Of a DNA stretch of 42,281 nucleotides, positions 1-7,312 are shown in pieces (the stretch's first letter is position 1; each line of letters begins with the position of its first letter). The position numbers and the translations under genes were made by a program. A model generated the notes under the pieces. It searched no databases, was not told where the DNA came from, and was given only the letters and a program-made list of their open reading frames with translations. This stretch comes from Planctomycetia bacterium (lineage in GTDB: Bacteria; Planctomycetota; UBA8108; SXIK01): positions 1-42,281 of the forward strand of contig SXIK01000111.1 in the NCBI GenBank assembly GCA_005772855.1, in the 5' to 3' direction.

Positions 1-1
1 C

Positions 2-1777
2 AGCTACTACGACTACGACCCGCCCGAGGCGTACAGCCCGCAGCGGGACATCTACATTGAGAAGGACGCCTCGATCAACGATGACATCGATCGCCTGAGG
101 CTGTCTGCGACCAGCGCCCTCATGTCCCGTCGGGACGTCATCATTGTCGCGAGCGTCTCGTGCATTTACGGTCTGGGCGACCCGGACGATTACAAGGCAT
201 TGCTCGTTGTCGTGGAGCGGGGGGCACGGGTGGACCGGGACGATTTGCTGAGGAAGCTCGTGGATATCCAGTATTCCCGGAATGACCTGGAGCTTCTGCG
301 CGGTAATTTTCGCGTGCGGGGCGATGTCGTCGAGATCTTTCCGGCCTACGAACAGACCGCCTATCGTATCGAGATGTTCGGTGACGAGGTGGAAGCGATC
401 CTGGAGATCGATCCGCTCACCGGCGAGGTGAAACAGGATCTGCAGAAGGTGACGATCTATCCTGCCAAGCACTTTGTCATGAACCCCCAGAAGGTCGAAC
501 GCGCCGTCGACAGCATCCGCCAGGAGCTTCGAGAGAGGCTCGATGAGCTCGAGAAAGCTGGCAAGGCGCTCGAGGCGCAGCGACTCCGGTCACGTACGAG
601 ATATGACTGCGAACTCTTGCTCGAGATTGGCTACTGCCCGGGCATTGAAAATTACTCCCGCCACTTCTCGTCTCGCGCTCCGCAGGAGAGGCCACACAAC
701 CTGTATGACTATTTCCCCGAGGACTTCCTCGTGGTGGTGGACGAATCGCACGTAACGATTCCGCAGATCGGTGGCATGCACGCCGGCGACAAGTCTCGCA
801 AGCAGAACCTCATTCAGTACGGATTTCGCCTCCCTTCGGCGCTCGACAACCGCCCCATGCGATTTGACGAGTGGGAGTCGCTCGTGAAACGCGCGATCTT
901 CATCAGCGCCACCCCGGCCGAGTATGAGCTCAAGAGATGTAAAGGAGAGGTCGTGGAGCTCATCAACCGACCCACCGGCTTGCTCGATCCGGTGGTCGAG
1001 GTGCGGAAGGCCACGGGGCAAGTGCCCGATCTTCTCGCCGAGATCAGAAAGGCCGTCTCGCTGGGCGACCGCGTCCTCGTTACAACCCTCACAAAGCGCA
1101 TGGCCGAGGATTTGCATGAGCACCTCGAGGAGTCGGGTATCCGATCGCAATACCTCCACTCGGAGGTGCAGACCTTTGAGCGAGTGGAGATTCTGCAGGA
1201 CCTGCGTCGTGGACGGCATGAGGTGGTGGTGGGTGTGAACCTGCTTCGCGAGGGGCTTGATTTGCCCGAGGTGTCACTCGTGGCAATCCTCGACGCCGAC
1301 CAGGAGGGCTTCTTGCGGTCTGAAACCTCGCTCGTCCAGACGATTGGCCGAGCAGCCCGGAATGTGCGGGCTCGGGTCATCCTCTACGCCGACAAGATCA
1401 CCCAATCGATGGCGCGCGCAATGAGCGAGACAAGGCGACGCCGGGAGATCCAGATGGCCTACAACAAGGATCACGGGATCGAGCCCAGGAGCATCCAAAA
1501 GCAGATTCTGCCGGGTATTGAGCAAGAAATTCGCGCGGCGAAGGTGGTCCGGGCTGCTGTTCGAGAGGATGAATCGAGATTCAACCTGCGGGAGCGAGTC
1601 CTGGCCCTGGAGAAGGAAATGCTTGCGGCGGCCGAGCAGCTCGACTTCGAACGCGCGGCAGAGCTGCGCGACGTGATTCAAGGCCTCGAGAGCGGCAAGG
1701 TCGAGTCGGCGGGGCAGTTGGCCGGAGAGCCAAGCGCCAGCAGGTCGCGCCTCAAGGCCCCGGGGCGGCGAAAGTAA
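2..1777 (+). CDS. uvrB: UvrABC excinuclease subunit B (5' end outside window)
   Basis: UvrB is the damage-verifying helicase-like subunit of nucleotide excision repair; it takes DNA from UvrA and recruits UvrC. The frame is open from base 2, so the visible 591 residues lack only the N-terminal part with Walker A. Visible signatures in order: the beta-hairpin region (YYDYDPPEAY), SVSCIYGLGDP, the DESH box in VVDESHVTIPQIGGM, motif III ISATPAEYE, motif V LLREGLDLPE, motif VI QTIGRAARN, and a C-terminal UVR motif QLDFERAAELRD that contacts UvrC. An internal ATG at 122 is not the real start because the homology continues upstream of it. The hairpin differs from the common YYDYYQPEAY (see findings). 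It ends with TAA and is followed by a noncoding stretch. Confidence 0.97.
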   Translation, partial: SYYDYDPPEAYSPQRDIYIEKDASINDDIDRLRLSATSALMSRRDVIIVASVSCIYGLGDPDDYKALLVVVERGARVDRDDLLRKLVDIQYSRNDLELLRGNFRVRGDVVEIFPAYEQTAYRIEMFGDEVEAILEIDPLTGEVKQDLQKVTIYPAKHFVMNPQKVERAVDSIRQELRERLDELEKAGKALEAQRLRSRTRYDCELLLEIGYCPGIENYSRHFSSRAPQERPHNLYDYFPEDFLVVVDESHVTIPQIGGMHAGDKSRKQNLIQYGFRLPSALDNRPMRFDEWESLVKRAIFISATPAEYELKRCKGEVVELINRPTGLLDPVVEVRKATGQVPDLLAEIRKAVSLGDRVLVTTLTKRMAEDLHEHLEESGIRSQYLHSEVQTFERVEILQDLRRGRHEVVVGVNLLREGLDLPEVSLVAILDADQEGFLRSETSLVQTIGRAARNVRARVILYADKITQSMARAMSETRRRREIQMAYNKDHGIEPRSIQKQILPGIEQEIRAAKVVRAAVREDESRFNLRERVLALEKEMLAAAEQLDFERAAELRDVIQGLESGKVESAGQLAGEPSASRSRLKAPGRRK

Positions 1778-1961
1778 GCGTGGGAAGCGGGTTCCCTCTT
1801 CGGGTCATTTCCTCGGTCCGCAACTCGTGAGCCGCCAACAATATTTCTTGTGACACTCCGTCGCTTTGGGGTACTGGCACTAGAGAGTTGCTCCAATTGG
1901 ACATCAGAGCTCTTTTGAAGCTGCTCCGGAGTTGGGGATCAACTATGTGTCCGTCAGGGAA

Positions 1962-1990
1962 TTGACAGATTCGGTAAACGCACTTCGAAT
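1962..1990 (+). promoter_or_regulatory. Candidate sigma70-type promoter for the 2121-7118 gene
   Basis: A perfect -35 TTGACA (1962-1967) is followed after 17 nt by TCGAAT (1985-1990, four of six matches to TATAAT). It points toward the modular exported protein gene. The call rests on sequence match only. Confidence 0.45.
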
Positions 1991-2106
1991 GTGTGGTGGA
2001 TTCGATCTTATTGTAAGACCTGGAGCCGAAGCGCTTTGGGAAGACGGCAATCCTGCCGCACGGAGTCTGCATCAGGGTTAAGCCTTCATGCGTAGGGCCC
2101 ATTTCG

Positions 2107-2114
2107 AGGAAGGT
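2107..2114 (+). promoter_or_regulatory. Ribosome binding site that sets the start at ATG 2121
   Basis: AGGAAGGT sits 6 nt before ATG 2121. This ATG opens a signal-peptide-like stretch in the same frame as the long repeat ORFs downstream. It therefore marks the true start of a gene that otherwise appears to begin only after in-frame stops. Confidence 0.7.
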
Positions 2115-2120
2115 GATCGT

Positions 2121-2258
2121 ATGAGGTCGCGGGTTAAGAGTCGGGTAGGTTCCATGCTCTCCGGCAAGTCGAATCGCCGGGCGAGCGTCCAGGGCCACAG
2201 AATTTTTGGCTGGACAGTCTTGGTGCTTGCGTTTGCCTTGGTCTCGCTGCAAAGCTAG
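2121..2258 (+). CDS. N-terminal segment (signal peptide) of the interrupted modular protein
   Basis: This 45-codon segment is the short product expected if the first stop (TAG 2256) is obeyed. It has a basic N-terminal region (several Arg/Lys in the first 25 residues) and then a hydrophobic core WTVLVLAFALVSLQS, a Sec signal-peptide pattern with an unusually long n-region. The stop falls immediately after the hydrophobic core, near where signal peptidase would cut. The next in-frame codons (IVRICPPLPLEP) lead straight into the first repeat module. The start is supported by the AGGAAGGT ribosome binding site. Confidence 0.6.
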   Translation: MRSRVKSRVGSMLSGKSNRRASVQGHRIFGWTVLVLAFALVSLQS

Positions 2259-2606
2259 ATCGTTCGGATTTGTCCGCCACTGCCTCTGGAGCCTGTTGTG
2301 CAGTCGGACCAGTCCAGGGCGACTCTCGAGATCGAGATTTTCGGCGACAATACCCCGCCGGAGATGATCGAGGTGAGCGGCGAGGTCGTGACCAGTCTCA
2401 AGCCGAACCGCGTTGGGACGTTTGACACCGAGATGCTTTCCATGAGTCTCACGGGCCAATCTTCCCGTGGACCAGTCCAGATCGGCCTACAGCCGAATCG
2501 GCCGACGATGGGTAGTGGCGGGCCGAATCCTGACACCGGCCAAATCGACTCATTCTTCGACGTCTTTTTTGACCTGACGGTCTCTCCTCCAGGTCAAAAC
2601 CCTTAG
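2259..2606 (+). CDS. Second segment of the interrupted protein: first (variant) repeat module
   Basis: This is the open frame between TAG 2256 and TAG 2604; the first alternative start inside it is GTG 2298, with no convincing ribosome binding site. It contains a variant module (FDTEMLSMSLTGQ, then IDSFFDVFFDLTV) that matches the module at about 4530-5090 (SFDTDMFRIQG, VDSFFDITYRIDF). The module is cut by the stop: its expected end resumes in frame after TAG 2604 as LLNLKPLRVII and ADVELFNALG. It is unlikely to be an independent gene. Confidence 0.5.
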   Translation: MVRICPPLPLEPVVQSDQSRATLEIEIFGDNTPPEMIEVSGEVVTSLKPNRVGTFDTEMLSMSLTGQSSRGPVQIGLQPNRPTMGSGGPNPDTGQIDSFFDVFFDLTVSPPGQNP

Positions 2607-4064
2607 ACCTTGCTGAATCTGAAGCCCCTGCGCGTCATCATCAGAGATTTCTGCTGGGACCATAAGGTGGCTCCCGTGGTGGCTGTGCAGCCAGAGGGAC
2701 CCGAAGCCGACGTGGAGTTGTTCAACGCCTTGGGCCAGCGAGTGGGTCTGGTGCGGAAGGTGCGTCATCAGATCGGCGAGCCCCCACCGCCGTGCTTTCC
2801 GCCGGCCGGCAAGGATGTCATGGAGTCGACGCTCCTCCACGATATCGACATCCCGGGAATTGGGCTCTGCCAGGCAAACCTCGCGGGGCCAGTGGTCGTC
2901 GAGCGCGGCAATCCGTACGTGAATCCCGCCACCGGGCTCACCTGCATCGACACGAAGATCGTGGACTTGAACCTGCAAGGTGTCGACCCCGTCTGTGGAC
3001 GGATCTGTATCACTTTGAATCCGCTCAAGGCATCAACCGGCACAATCTGCGAGAAGGTCAAGGGGACGTGCTTCCCCGCGCAGAGCTGCTTCAATGTGTT
3101 CGTCAAGGTTCAGCTCAAGGACCTTGGTGACCCAGCTCAAGGCGGCCTCTGTCTCTACGCGTGCCAGCCAGCCGAGATGTGCTGCATGATCGACCAGATC
3201 CCGCCCTTCGGCTGCCTCTACAACCTGAATATCGGGAGGGACTCGGGGCCCGTGGCCCTCTACCGCGGCCCCTGTGACCCGACGGCGGCCGGTGACCCCT
3301 GCTCGCTCCAGCCCCCGCCCCCGCCCACGGCCTATATCGTGAAAGCAGTTCACCAACCCACGGTGCCGAGCCAGTGCAAGTGCTACCCCCTGGCCGGCGA
3401 TGACTCCTTCGTTACTACCCTCGGCCACGACATCACGATTCCCGGGTTCAACTTGCACTGCAGCAATTTCCAGGGCCCTGTGGTGGTGCGCCGGTCGAAC
3501 CCTTACATTGACCCCGCTACCGGTCTCTGTTGTATCAAGACCGAGATCGTCCAGCTGGAAATGAGGGGCACTTGTGACAATGGAACCCCGGCGGTCATCC
3601 GTCTCTGCCCGAAAATGCCCTCGACGGGCTTCATCTGCGAGAAGACGCCCGGGACTTGCTTCCCGGCCAATAGTTGCTTCGACGTCTTCTTCGAGGTCGA
3701 GGTTCAAATGGCCACCGGGCCCATGATCTTCAAGAACTGCAAGCCTGCGAACATGTGCTGCATGATCAACGCGTTGCCGCCGCTCGGCTGCCCCTACCAG
3801 CTCACGAACGCCCCGATCGAGCTGTACAAGGTGGTACCCGGAAAGCCCTTCCCGTGCAATCAGACTCCACTTCCGATGCCCGACGGAATTCTTCGGAACG
3901 CCAATCATACCCCGACGGAGCCCCTCGAGCCCTGCTGTCCCGATTACGGACCAGGGACGGACACCTTTCAGTCCAACCTTTTCCACGACATCGAGATCCC
4001 CGGCATAGGGCGCTGCAACGCCAACCTCAGCGGCCCCATCACGGTGGTGCGCGGAACGCCGTAA
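2607..4064 (+). CDS. Third segment of the interrupted protein: end of module 1, modules 2-3, start of module 4
   Basis: This is the open frame between TAG 2604 and TAA 4062; the first possible start is TTG 2610, without a clear ribosome binding site. Module starts are visible at about 2805 (LLHDIDIPGIG), 3391 (LGHDITIPG) and 3952 (LFHDIEIPGIG), each preceded by a linker such as AYIVKAVHQPT. Paired Cys motifs (CFPAQSCF, MCCMIDQIPP) suggest disulphide-stabilised extracellular domains. The segment ends in the middle of the conserved RGxPYxxPATG motif of module 4, where TAA stands at the place of Tyr in three other modules. That position argues that the stop is a nonsense substitution rather than a natural gene end. 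Confidence 0.6.
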   Translation, partial: TLLNLKPLRVIIRDFCWDHKVAPVVAVQPEGPEADVELFNALGQRVGLVRKVRHQIGEPPPPCFPPAGKDVMESTLLHDIDIPGIGLCQANLAGPVVVERGNPYVNPATGLTCIDTKIVDLNLQGVDPVCGRICITLNPLKASTGTICEKVKGTCFPAQSCFNVFVKVQLKDLGDPAQGGLCLYACQPAEMCCMIDQIPPFGCLYNLNIGRDSGPVALYRGPCDPTAAGDPCSLQPPPPPTAYIVKAVHQPTVPSQCKCYPLAGDDSFVTTLGHDITIPGFNLHCSNFQGPVVVRRSNPYIDPATGLCCIKTEIVQLEMRGTCDNGTPAVIRLCPKMPSTGFICEKTPGTCFPANSCFDVFFEVEVQMATGPMIFKNCKPANMCCMINALPPLGCPYQLTNAPIELYKVVPGKPFPCNQTPLPMPDGILRNANHTPTEPLEPCCPDYGPGTDTFQSNLFHDIEIPGIGRCNANLSGPITVVRGTP

Positions 4065-7000
4065 GTGGACCCGACGACCGGCCTCTGCTGCGTGGAGGTG
4101 TTCATGAAGAGCATGCTCCTCCAGGGGGTCGACCCATTGTGCGGGAGGATTTGCATCACCTTGGACCCGAAACGGCCGTCCAAGGGCCGCATTTGCCAGA
4201 AGGAGCGCGGGGGGCCCTGCTTCCCGGCCAATAGCTGCTTCGAGATGTTCGTGCGTGTCGAGCTCAAGGACCTGAACCGGGTCCTTATCGCCTGCGAGCC
4301 GGCCAAGATGTGCTGCATGATCGACGGGGTTCCACCCATTGGCTGCACGTACCAGCTGGACATCGGAAACCTCGGAAGGGTGCCCCTCTACGACGACACG
4401 GCGACCAACGCCATCGCCGGCGGCGGGGCCGCCGTGCCTTGCGAGGTCCCGGACAATGGGACGGGGACGATTACTCTGCCGCCCCCGAACTGCGGCTATC
4501 TGAGCCCCCAGGATGTCCACATGATCATTGATGGCTTGCCTGCCGGGACGACGATCCAGGTCGGCGCCGAGCACACCAGGTTCTTCAACATCCAGGAGCA
4601 ACCTGGTGGTTCGCTTGACGGCAACATGGAGAATTTCGGGTCAACAATGAACCTGAAATTGCAGGGGACCGGAGCCCTCTCCACTTTCCAGGCAATGCTC
4701 ACGCTGCAGGCTCAGTGCGAGACCCACACGGCGCCCCGGATGCCCGGTCAGCCGGTCCAGTCCTTCGACACGGATATGTTCAGGATCCAGGGGCAGCTGC
4801 CCATTGGCGACCCCGACTTCGACCTCTTACGGATCACCGCTGGTACCGGTTTCGGCCTACCGAGCCCTGGCCACACGACCCTGACGAGGCTGCCCAACGG
4901 CAACTGGAACGTCGATAGCTTCTTTGACATTACCTACCGAATCGACTTTGTCGGCAGGCCCGGCGGGCGCCTCATGGGCATGAGCGGCTCGACGACGGGG
5001 ACGATCCGCATGCAGACTGGAAGCGGCGGCGGGCCCACAGATCCGTGCCAGCAGCCGGCGCCTGTCCCGACCGCCTTCATCGTCAAGGCCGTGCATCAGC
5101 CGGTACCCTGTGCTCCCGATGCGCCGCCGGCAGGTGACGACACCATGCCTTCGGAGCTCGCGCACAGAATCCGGATCCCCGGAGCCGGCCCTGGTGGAGG
5201 AGACCTGATCTGCGACGCCGACATGCACGGGCCAGTCGTCATCCGGCGCGGGGCCCCGCACATCGATCCGGCCACCGGCCGCTGTACCATTGACACTGAA
5301 ATCGTCAGCATGGAGCTTACCGGAATCGACCCGGTCTGCGGCATGGTCAGGGTCCGGGAGTCCCCGACGAGGCCTTCCAGGGGCAAGATCATGCAACAGG
5401 GTGCCGCGGGCGGGTCCATGTTCCCCGCAGGCAGCTTCTTTGATATCTTCGTGGATATCGAGGTGGCCCCTACCGGCAACCCGGCGGGGACTGTCAGGCT
5501 GCAGAACTGTCTGCCGGCGCGGATGGAGTGCGTGATCACTGCCATCCCGCCCATCAACTGCGTCTATGAGCTGAACCTCTCGGACGTCCAGCTCTACCCG
5601 GCCGGCCAGTGCGGCCCGAACGTCCGGCCCGTGGGCGCCATCGAGGTGGCGCAGCACATTCCGAGGAAGCCGTGTCCCTGCCCGTACGGGCCCGGGACCG
5701 ACACGATGGACTCTCTCCTGAGGCATGATATCGAGATCTTCGGGGTTGGCGGTGCCTCGAAGCTCTGCACGGCTCCGCTCAGTGGCCCGGTGGTGGTGGA
5801 GCGTGGGGAGCCCTACGAGATCACCGATGCCGCGGGCAACAAGCTCTGCTGTGTCTCGACGCGCATGCTCAGCATGAACCTCACGGGTACCGATCCAACC
5901 TGCGGCGACGTGAAAATTCGCCTCTGTCCGGAGAGGCCTTCGCGCGGCACGATTTGCCAGATGATGCCGGGGGCTTGCTTCCCGGCGACGAGTTGCTTCG
6001 ATGTCTACATCGAGGTCGAGGTCATGGGCATGATCCTCAAGAACTGCAAGCCCATCAAGATGTGCTGCAAGATCAACACGATTCCGCCCTATGGCTGTGT
6101 GTACCTCGTGGATCCGGGCCCCGAACCGCTCCTTCTCTTCAGGAAGGGGGACTGCGACAGTCCCAACACGCGCGCGGTGGGCCAGATCAGAAGGGCCGAG
6201 CATATACCACAGCCGCCTTGCGACCCGCCGGTGCCGTTCACGAGCATCACCTGCGTGGGCCCAAACTCGGAAGGCACGGTGGTCGTCAAGTGGGATAACA
6301 ACCCACAGTGTCCGTGCAGGGGCAGGGTCCGGGTGACTCGGACCGACCCCGCTGGAGGCGTCCAGACGTTCGACGTGCCGGCCGGGGCCACCTCGTTCAC
6401 CGATGTGCCTGACCCCAAGCCCTTCTGCGTGCCGGGTGTCGCGGCCGTCACCTTCAAGTACTGCGTCCAGTGCCTCTCGACGACGGGAGCCGTGGTGGCT
6501 CAGTCCTGCTGTGAAGTGTCGGTGAGGTGCCCCGAGCCGCCCGCCTGCGTGGACTGCATCGAGGGAGTCAGGTGCCAGCCGAAGAGGGGTGGTGTCCTGG
6601 AGGTCACCTGGACCTACAAGCCGAACTGCCAGCCGCGGTGCGAGAAGGTCGAGATCTTCCTTAATTCCGCCACCGGTCCCGTCTTGCTGGGCACGGTGCC
6701 TGGCACCGCGACCTCGTTCGAGACGCCTTGCAAGCCCGGCCGGTACTGTATCCGCTGCATCTGCGCTGACGGCACCGCGGGTCCTCCTCACTGTTGCGAG
6801 CCGATCACGAGTTGCCCGGGCTTCCGTGTCCCCCTGGACTGCAACTCTGACGACAAAGTCGACATCGCTGATGGAGTCTGCCTCCTCACGTTCCTGTACC
6901 TGGGCGGACAGCGCCTGCCTTGCGGTGACTTGAGGTCTCCGGGGAACAGGGCGCTCCTGGACGCCAACGGCGACGAGGCTGTTGGCCTTGCCGACGCACT

Positions 7001-7118
7001 CCGTATCTTCGGCTGGCTCTTCCTGGGCGCCCCGACCCCGGTCCCGTGCATCGATGCCAAGTGCAGACAGTGCATTCCGATTCCGGACTGCCCGGACCGC
7101 TGCCCGCCAGGACAGTAG
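4065..7118 (+). CDS. Fourth segment of the interrupted protein: rest of module 4, modules 5-7, Cys-rich domains, dockerin-like end
   Basis: This is a 1017-codon open frame directly after TAA 4062, starting nominally at GTG 4065 with no ribosome binding site of its own. It completes module 4 (VDPTTGLCCVEV onward) and carries variant module 5 (about 4530-5090), module 6 (about 5125-5670) and module 7 (about 5690-6210). Next come two Cys-rich beta-sandwich-like domains with CxxC pairs and then the dockerin-like repeats with DxNxDxxxxxxD loops and hydrophobic LFLG helices. It lacks a signal peptide, so alone it could not be exported by Sec. Dockerin-like motifs in this phylum are usually C-terminal on secreted proteins. 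Confidence 0.7.
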   Translation: MDPTTGLCCVEVFMKSMLLQGVDPLCGRICITLDPKRPSKGRICQKERGGPCFPANSCFEMFVRVELKDLNRVLIACEPAKMCCMIDGVPPIGCTYQLDIGNLGRVPLYDDTATNAIAGGGAAVPCEVPDNGTGTITLPPPNCGYLSPQDVHMIIDGLPAGTTIQVGAEHTRFFNIQEQPGGSLDGNMENFGSTMNLKLQGTGALSTFQAMLTLQAQCETHTAPRMPGQPVQSFDTDMFRIQGQLPIGDPDFDLLRITAGTGFGLPSPGHTTLTRLPNGNWNVDSFFDITYRIDFVGRPGGRLMGMSGSTTGTIRMQTGSGGGPTDPCQQPAPVPTAFIVKAVHQPVPCAPDAPPAGDDTMPSELAHRIRIPGAGPGGGDLICDADMHGPVVIRRGAPHIDPATGRCTIDTEIVSMELTGIDPVCGMVRVRESPTRPSRGKIMQQGAAGGSMFPAGSFFDIFVDIEVAPTGNPAGTVRLQNCLPARMECVITAIPPINCVYELNLSDVQLYPAGQCGPNVRPVGAIEVAQHIPRKPCPCPYGPGTDTMDSLLRHDIEIFGVGGASKLCTAPLSGPVVVERGEPYEITDAAGNKLCCVSTRMLSMNLTGTDPTCGDVKIRLCPERPSRGTICQMMPGACFPATSCFDVYIEVEVMGMILKNCKPIKMCCKINTIPPYGCVYLVDPGPEPLLLFRKGDCDSPNTRAVGQIRRAEHIPQPPCDPPVPFTSITCVGPNSEGTVVVKWDNNPQCPCRGRVRVTRTDPAGGVQTFDVPAGATSFTDVPDPKPFCVPGVAAVTFKYCVQCLSTTGAVVAQSCCEVSVRCPEPPACVDCIEGVRCQPKRGGVLEVTWTYKPNCQPRCEKVEIFLNSATGPVLLGTVPGTATSFETPCKPGRYCIRCICADGTAGPPHCCEPITSCPGFRVPLDCNSDDKVDIADGVCLLTFLYLGGQRLPCGDLRSPGNRALLDANGDEAVGLADALRIFGWLFLGAPTPVPCIDAKCRQCIPIPDCPDRCPPGQ

Positions 7119-7161
7119 TCCGCGCGGCACCGCCCTGAACGGGTGACGCTGGTTTTCTTTT

Positions 7162-7208
7162 AGCTCGCGCCCCTCGCGCCCCCGAGGCGGGGGGCGCGAG
7201 CTTTCTTT
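7162..7208 (+). terminator. Rho-independent terminator after the modular protein
   Basis: A 12-bp GC-rich stem (7162-7173 AGCTCGCGCCCC with 7191-7202 GGGGCGCGAGCT) is followed by TTTCTTTT. It lies 43 nt after the stop at 7118. It also overlaps the earliest possible start (7208) of the next ORF, so the kinase gene must begin further down. Confidence 0.88.
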
Positions 7209-7265
7209 TGTGGGGCGGCCTGCAACCAGGACGGCAAACTTCAACATCTGCAAGGCAGTCGCCCC

Positions 7266-7295
7266 TCAACAGGCTCTCAGGCGTGCTGTTATACT
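7266..7295 (+). promoter_or_regulatory. Candidate promoter for the histidine kinase/response regulator pair
   Basis: TCAACA (7266-7271, weak -35) and TATACT (7290-7295, five of six -10 matches) are 18 nt apart, just downstream of the terminator and upstream of the kinase start region. Confidence 0.4.
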
Positions 7296-7312
7296 CGCCA
7301 GTCTGTAACGAA

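Larger units (their letters stand above)
1778..2120. other. Intergenic region upstream of the modular exported protein
   Basis: There is no convincing coding sequence in these 343 bases. They hold a good sigma70-like promoter at 1962-1990 and, at the right end, the ribosome binding site of the gene starting at 2121. A leader of about 120 nt would lie between the two. Confidence 0.6.
2121..7118 (+). pseudogene. Exported modular Cys-rich protein with C-terminal dockerin-like repeats, interrupted by three in-frame stops
   Basis: A single reading frame of 1666 codons runs from ATG 2121 to TAG 7116-7118, broken only by TAG 2256 (codon 46), TAG 2604 (codon 162) and TAA 4062 (codon 648). It encodes a signal-peptide-like N-terminus, about seven copies of a roughly 150-190 residue module, two Cys-rich Ig/FN3-like domains (about 6240-6820) and a C-terminal pair of dockerin-like Ca-binding motifs (DCNSDDKVDIADGV, LLDANGDEAVGLADA). 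The modules share GPVVVxRGxPYxxPATG, IDTxIVxxxLxGxDPxCG, CFPAxSCFDVF and MCCMIxxIPPxGC. Homology between modules continues across the second and third stops without loss of frame. A strong terminator follows. Most simply it is a recently inactivated gene; readthrough, phase variation or base-call error are alternatives. The role is unknown, probably cell-surface or extracellular. Confidence 0.75.

Noticed and set aside
3033-4601. Antisense open frame of 522 codons
   Set aside because: It is a shadow of the repeat modules; its translation is His/Arg/Val-rich and repeats in step with the plus-strand modules, so it is a by-product.
2121-7118. Reassignment of TAG or TAA as sense codons in this organism
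   Set aside because: Other genes in the window end normally with TAG (tsaE, the 55-residue gene and this gene itself at 7116) and TAA (uvrB, bL28) and show no internal stops.
4857-7253. Long antisense open frame (798 codons) opposite the modular protein
   Set aside because: It is Arg/His-rich, has no ribosome binding site, overlaps the terminator at 7162-7208, and mirrors the third-position GC bias of the plus-strand gene.
7208-7312. Earlier start of the histidine kinase
   Set aside because: It begins inside the terminator hairpin/T run and adds a non-family N-terminus.
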